Source: Longimicrobium sp. (GTDB taxonomy: Bacteria; Gemmatimonadota; Gemmatimonadetes; Longimicrobiales; Longimicrobiaceae). From it: DNA of 9,959 nt. The stretch covers positions 1 to 9,959 of the forward strand of contig JAUJMI010000104.1 of the NCBI GenBank assembly GCA_030446945.1, written 5' to 3'. The notes below the pieces were generated by a model. The model worked only from the letters and a program-made list of their open reading frames with translations. It was not told the origin of the DNA and did not search any database. The translations under genes were made by a program, and so were the position numbers. Positions 7,180 to 9,959 of the stretch are shown piece by piece; the stretch's first letter is position 1; each line of letters begins with the position of its first letter.

Positions 7180-9764
7180 TGCCGGGAATGGCGATCGCCT
7201 ACGATGTGCCGCTCCTTTTCCTCTCCGTCGCTATAGCCATCGCTGCGTCGGGTCTCGCTCTGTTCGTGATCAGCCGTCCGGCCATCACGGCGCGAACGCA
7301 CGCCGGGGCAGCCCTCGCCATGGGAGTGGCGATCGCGGGGATGCACTACACCGGCATGTGGAGCATGCGGACCGGCAGCAGCATTCGCTGGAGCCGTCCG
7401 CTCGTGGCCACCTCCATCGCCATCGCGGTGGTTGCGTCCTTCGTCGCGCTCTGGATCGCGATCCGGTTCCGCATGGACCGCTCGGATCGCGGGCACCGGC
7501 TCAGGATGGTCGGGAGCGGCATCATGGGTCTGGCGATCACCGGCATGCACTACACGGCGATGGCCGCCGCGCGGTTCAGCCCGGGGGGTGGTGCGCTGCC
7601 CATCAGGGCCGAGGACGTGCTCGCCACCGGGGGGCTCGCGGTTGCGGTCAGCGGGACGACGATCCTGATCCTAATGATCGCGGTCGCGGGCTCCATTGTG
7701 GCGAGGGAGCTGGAACGGCGCGCGGCGCTTGGGCGGGAGATAGAGCGATTGTACGCGCAGGAGCGGGAGAGCGCCCAACAGTACCGGCTGCTTGCATCGA
7801 TCGTTGAATCGTCCGACGACGCGATCGTGGGCAAGGACCTGGACGGCACGATCCTGAGTTGGAACGCGGGTGCCGAGCGCGTCTACGGCTACCGCGCCGA
7901 CGAGGTGGTCGGGCGCTCCGCCGCCTTCCTGCTCGCGCCGGATCGGCCGGACGAGGAAGACTGGATCCTCCAACGCGTGCGCAGCCGCGAGCCCCTGGAC
8001 CGGCTCGAGACGGTGCGGGTGCGAAAGGATGGGAGCCTGATCGACGTTTCGCTGACGGTCTCGCCCCTCACCAACGCGGGCAACGAGGTGGTGGGCGCCT
8101 CCGTGATCGCCCGCGACATCACCCTCAGCCGGCGCGCGCGGAAGGAGCTGGTGAGGGCCAAAGAGGAGGCGGAAGCCGCAAGCCGGGCGAAGAGCGACTT
8201 CCTCTCGCAGATGAGCCACGAGCTGCGCACACCGCTAAACTCCGTCATCGGCTTCGCCAACGTCCTGCGGAAGAACAAGGCCGGCACCCTGCGCGAGCAG
8301 GAGCTCGGCTATCTGGATCGGATCGCGGCGAACGGGAAGCACCTCCTGGGGTTGATCAACCAGATCCTGGACCTGTCCAAGATCGAGGCCGGGAAGATGG
8401 AGCTGGAGATCGCCCCCGTCGCGCTCGACGCGCTGATGCACGAGACGGTTGCGGCGGTGCAGGGTGCGGCGAGGCCGGGGGTGGAGCTGCGCGCCGCCGT
8501 CCCGGCGTCGCTGGCCCCGCTGGAGACGGACGGCGCAAGACTGAAGCAGGTGCTCATCAACCTGATCGGCAACGCCCTCAAGTTCACGGAGCGCGGAAAT
8601 GTGACCGTGCGCATCGCGGGCGATCCCGTCACGGGGGCACCCGTCTTCATCGAGGTCGCGGACACCGGCATCGGGATCCCCGCGGACCGCCTGGAGGCGA
8701 TCTTCCGGCCCTTTGAGCAGGCCGAAAGCGGCACCACCCGCAGGTACGAGGGCACCGGCCTGGGTCTCGCGATCTCGCGCTCCCTGTGCGAGCTGATGGG
8801 GTACAGATTGGAGGTGGAAAGCGTGGACGGCGCGGGGTCGACCTTCCGGGTGCACTTCGCCGCGGAGGGCCAGCCCGCAACGATAGCGGCGGCGGAGGCG
8901 GCGGTGCCCACGTTCGCCACGCCGCCGGAGGCCGAGCCGGCGGAACCGGCGGAACCGGCGAGGGGCGACATTCCGGGCCGGCTGGTGCTGGTGATCGACG
9001 ACGAGACGGACGCGAGAATCCTGCTTACGCACCACCTGGAGGAGCTCGGCTGCCAGACCATCACCGCCAGCACCGGGGCGCAAGGGGTGCGGATGGCGCG
9101 CGAGTTCCGGCCGGAGCTGATCACGTTGGACCTTCTTCTCACGGGCACATCGGGGTGGGAGGTGCTGCGTACCCTCAAGGCGGACCCCGAGCTCCGCGAC
9201 ATCCCCGTCGTCATCGTGAGTGTTATCGCGGCGGAGAGCCGCGGGAGCGTGCTGGGCGCGGTGGAGGTGATCGACAAGCCGATCGAGCGCGATTCGCTGC
9301 GCGCGCTCCTGCGCAGGACCGTACGCCGGGATGCCCCCCGCGTGCTGGTGGTGGACGACGAGCCCGACGCGCGCGCGCTGCTCGCGGGCTTCCTGCGCGA
9401 CGAGGGGGCCGAGATCCGCACCGCCGGCAGCGCGGCGGAGGCGCTGCAGCTGCTGGAGAGCTTCTCCCCCGACCTGCTCGTGCTGGACCTGCTGATGCCG
9501 GGGACTGACGGGATGGGGATGCTCCGGCTGCTGCACCAACGGGACGCATACCGGCACCTCCCCGTGGTCATCGTGACCGCCAGGGAGCTTTCAGCGGCGG
9601 AGCTTCACACTATTGGACGTGACGCGCTGATGGTACTCCGAAAGGACGGACAGCTGGAGGAGGAGCTGCGTGCCGTCGTACAGCGGCTCGGCGACTACAC
9701 GGCGTCTTCGACCCGGGACGACAGGAGGGACATCTCCCACCCGCGCGAGCGACGGGACCGATGA
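6981..9764 (+). CDS. Membrane hybrid histidine kinase, MHYT-PAS-HisKA-HATPase-REC-REC
   Basis: The 927-residue kinase starts at ATG 6981, which overlaps the previous stop (ATGA). The frame continues open upstream, but the same MNGTY start recurs in the next copy, which supports this choice. The N-terminal MHYT sensor spans about 5-240, with roughly seven membrane helices and three motifs: MHFIGM (57-62), MHYTGM (121-126) and MHYTAM (189-194). MHYT domains have been proposed to bind copper and sense a small gas such as O2, CO or NO. Next come PAS (about 266-380), HisKA with His413 in SHELRTPLN, and an ATPase with N-box NLIGNALKF, G1 Asp561 (DTGIG), F-box IFRPFEQ and G2 GTGLGLAIS. An Ala-Glu-Pro linker leads to two receivers. 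REC1 has Asp673/674, phospho-acceptor Asp717, Ser747 and Lys766. REC2 has Asp792/793, Asp836, Thr866 and Lys888. All catalytic residues are present. The stop again overlaps the next kinase's ATG, suggesting translational coupling. Confidence 0.95.
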   Translation: MNGTYDPTLVVLSILIATFASYVALDLANSVTVARGQARLAWLAGGSLAMGTGIWSMHFIGMLAFRMPGMAIAYDVPLLFLSVAIAIAASGLALFVISRPAITARTHAGAALAMGVAIAGMHYTGMWSMRTGSSIRWSRPLVATSIAIAVVASFVALWIAIRFRMDRSDRGHRLRMVGSGIMGLAITGMHYTAMAAARFSPGGGALPIRAEDVLATGGLAVAVSGTTILILMIAVAGSIVARELERRAALGREIERLYAQERESAQQYRLLASIVESSDDAIVGKDLDGTILSWNAGAERVYGYRADEVVGRSAAFLLAPDRPDEEDWILQRVRSREPLDRLETVRVRKDGSLIDVSLTVSPLTNAGNEVVGASVIARDITLSRRARKELVRAKEEAEAASRAKSDFLSQMSHELRTPLNSVIGFANVLRKNKAGTLREQELGYLDRIAANGKHLLGLINQILDLSKIEAGKMELEIAPVALDALMHETVAAVQGAARPGVELRAAVPASLAPLETDGARLKQVLINLIGNALKFTERGNVTVRIAGDPVTGAPVFIEVADTGIGIPADRLEAIFRPFEQAESGTTRRYEGTGLGLAISRSLCELMGYRLEVESVDGAGSTFRVHFAAEGQPATIAAAEAAVPTFATPPEAEPAEPAEPARGDIPGRLVLVIDDETDARILLTHHLEELGCQTITASTGAQGVRMAREFRPELITLDLLLTGTSGWEVLRTLKADPELRDIPVVIVSVIAAESRGSVLGAVEVIDKPIERDSLRALLRRTVRRDAPRVLVVDDEPDARALLAGFLRDEGAEIRTAGSAAEALQLLESFSPDLLVLDLLMPGTDGMGMLRLLHQRDAYRHLPVVIVTARELSAAELHTIGRDALMVLRKDGQLEEELRAVVQRLGDYTASSTRDDRRDISHPRERRDR
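8931..8957 (+). repeat. Three 9-bp in-frame repeats in the kinase linker
   Basis: GCCGAGCCG is followed by two exact GCGGAACCG units, encoding Ala-Glu-Pro three times between the ATPase domain and REC1. Such a slippage-prone linker can vary in length without breaking the frame; comparison with the next copy would show whether it does. Confidence 0.7.
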
Positions 9765-9959
9765 ACGGCACCTACAATCCGGCCCTGGTCGTACTCTCCA
9801 TCATCATCGCCACGTGCGCTTCCTATGTCGCGCTCGACCTTGCGAACAGCGTCACCGTGGCCAGGGGACGGGCCCGGCTGGCGTGGCTGGCGGGTGGCTC
9901 GCTAGCGATGGGCAGCGGCATCTGGAGCATGCATTTCATCGGCATGCTTGCCTTTCGCA
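9561..9959 (+). repeat. Long direct repeat, right copy
   Basis: This is the counterpart of 6784-7179: receiver tail of the complete kinase, ATGA overlap, and start of the second kinase. It is cut by the window end, so the true repeat length is unknown but should approach the full 2780-bp unit. Confidence 0.9.
9761..9959 (+). CDS. Second MHYT-domain kinase, N-terminal part (tandem paralogue)
   Basis: The first 66 codons are visible and run off the window. They encode the start of an MHYT membrane sensor: MNGTY start, a first helix about 9-25, and the MHFIGM motif at 57-62. The protein differs from the preceding kinase at only six of 66 positions (Asp6Asn, Thr8Ala, Leu15Ile, Phe19Cys, Gln37Arg, Thr52Ser). 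The DNA differs at about 27 of 199 bases, so most changes are silent, consistent with both copies being kept functional. Its ATG overlaps the stop of the previous gene (ATGA), so the two should be co-translated from one mRNA. The downstream domain order is inferred from the paralogue, not seen. Confidence 0.9.
   Translation, partial: MNGTYNPALVVLSIIIATCASYVALDLANSVTVARGRARLAWLAGGSLAMGSGIWSMHFIGMLAFR

Noticed and set aside
5745..7550. 601-codon open frame on the minus strand
   Set aside because: It covers the antisense of the receiver gene, the remnant and the MHYT domain, and its translation is low-complexity Arg/His/Pro without motifs.
1..9959. CRISPR arrays, tRNA/rRNA genes, transposase or integrase genes
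   Set aside because: No regularly spaced short repeats, cloverleaf sequences, rRNA signatures or mobile-element proteins were seen; the only long repeat is the kinase duplication.

Overview
All recognisable genes in this window lie on the plus strand, and almost all belong to bacterial two-component / cyclic-di-GMP signalling. The DNA is very GC-rich, and the density of GAF/PAS/MHYT hybrid histidine kinases would fit a Gemmatimonadota-type (Longimicrobium-like) or similar environmental bacterium. That placement is inferred from style only; no taxonomic marker is present.

Layout. (a) 1-2138: the end of an HD-GYP cyclic-di-GMP phosphodiesterase gene, then a receiver-PAS-HisKA-ATPase histidine kinase gene. 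Both are cut by about a dozen small frameshifts, although the encoded motifs are well preserved between the breaks. (b) 2259-4610: an intact 783-residue soluble hybrid kinase (GAF-PAS-PAS-HisKA-ATPase-receiver), apparently starting at TTG, closed by a 17-bp-stem terminator. (c) 4896-5291: a small secreted protein of unknown function. (d) 5292-6233: a gene-poor stretch. (e) 6234-9959: a tightly packed signalling cluster. It comprises a DivK/CheY-like single-domain receiver, a short ORF ending in a remnant of a receiver domain, a 927-residue MHYT-PAS-HisKA-ATPase-REC-REC membrane kinase, and the start of a second, nearly identical MHYT kinase that runs off the window.

The main structural observation is that the MHYT kinase is tandemly duplicated with a 2780-bp period. 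Each unit starts at an ATGA stop/start overlap, and the leftmost unit survives only as the last ~65 codons of its receiver tail. The array therefore reads: tail of copy 0, complete copy 1, start of copy 2.

How the genes may work together (inference): the membrane kinases and the GAF/PAS kinase would sense different inputs and pass phosphate to their own receivers and perhaps to the stand-alone receiver at 6234. HD-GYP would be an output that lowers c-di-GMP. No DNA-binding output domain and no HPt domain is visible, so the final targets lie elsewhere. I did not find a convincing wholly new system; the duplication array and the frameshift-dense left end deserve the closest look.
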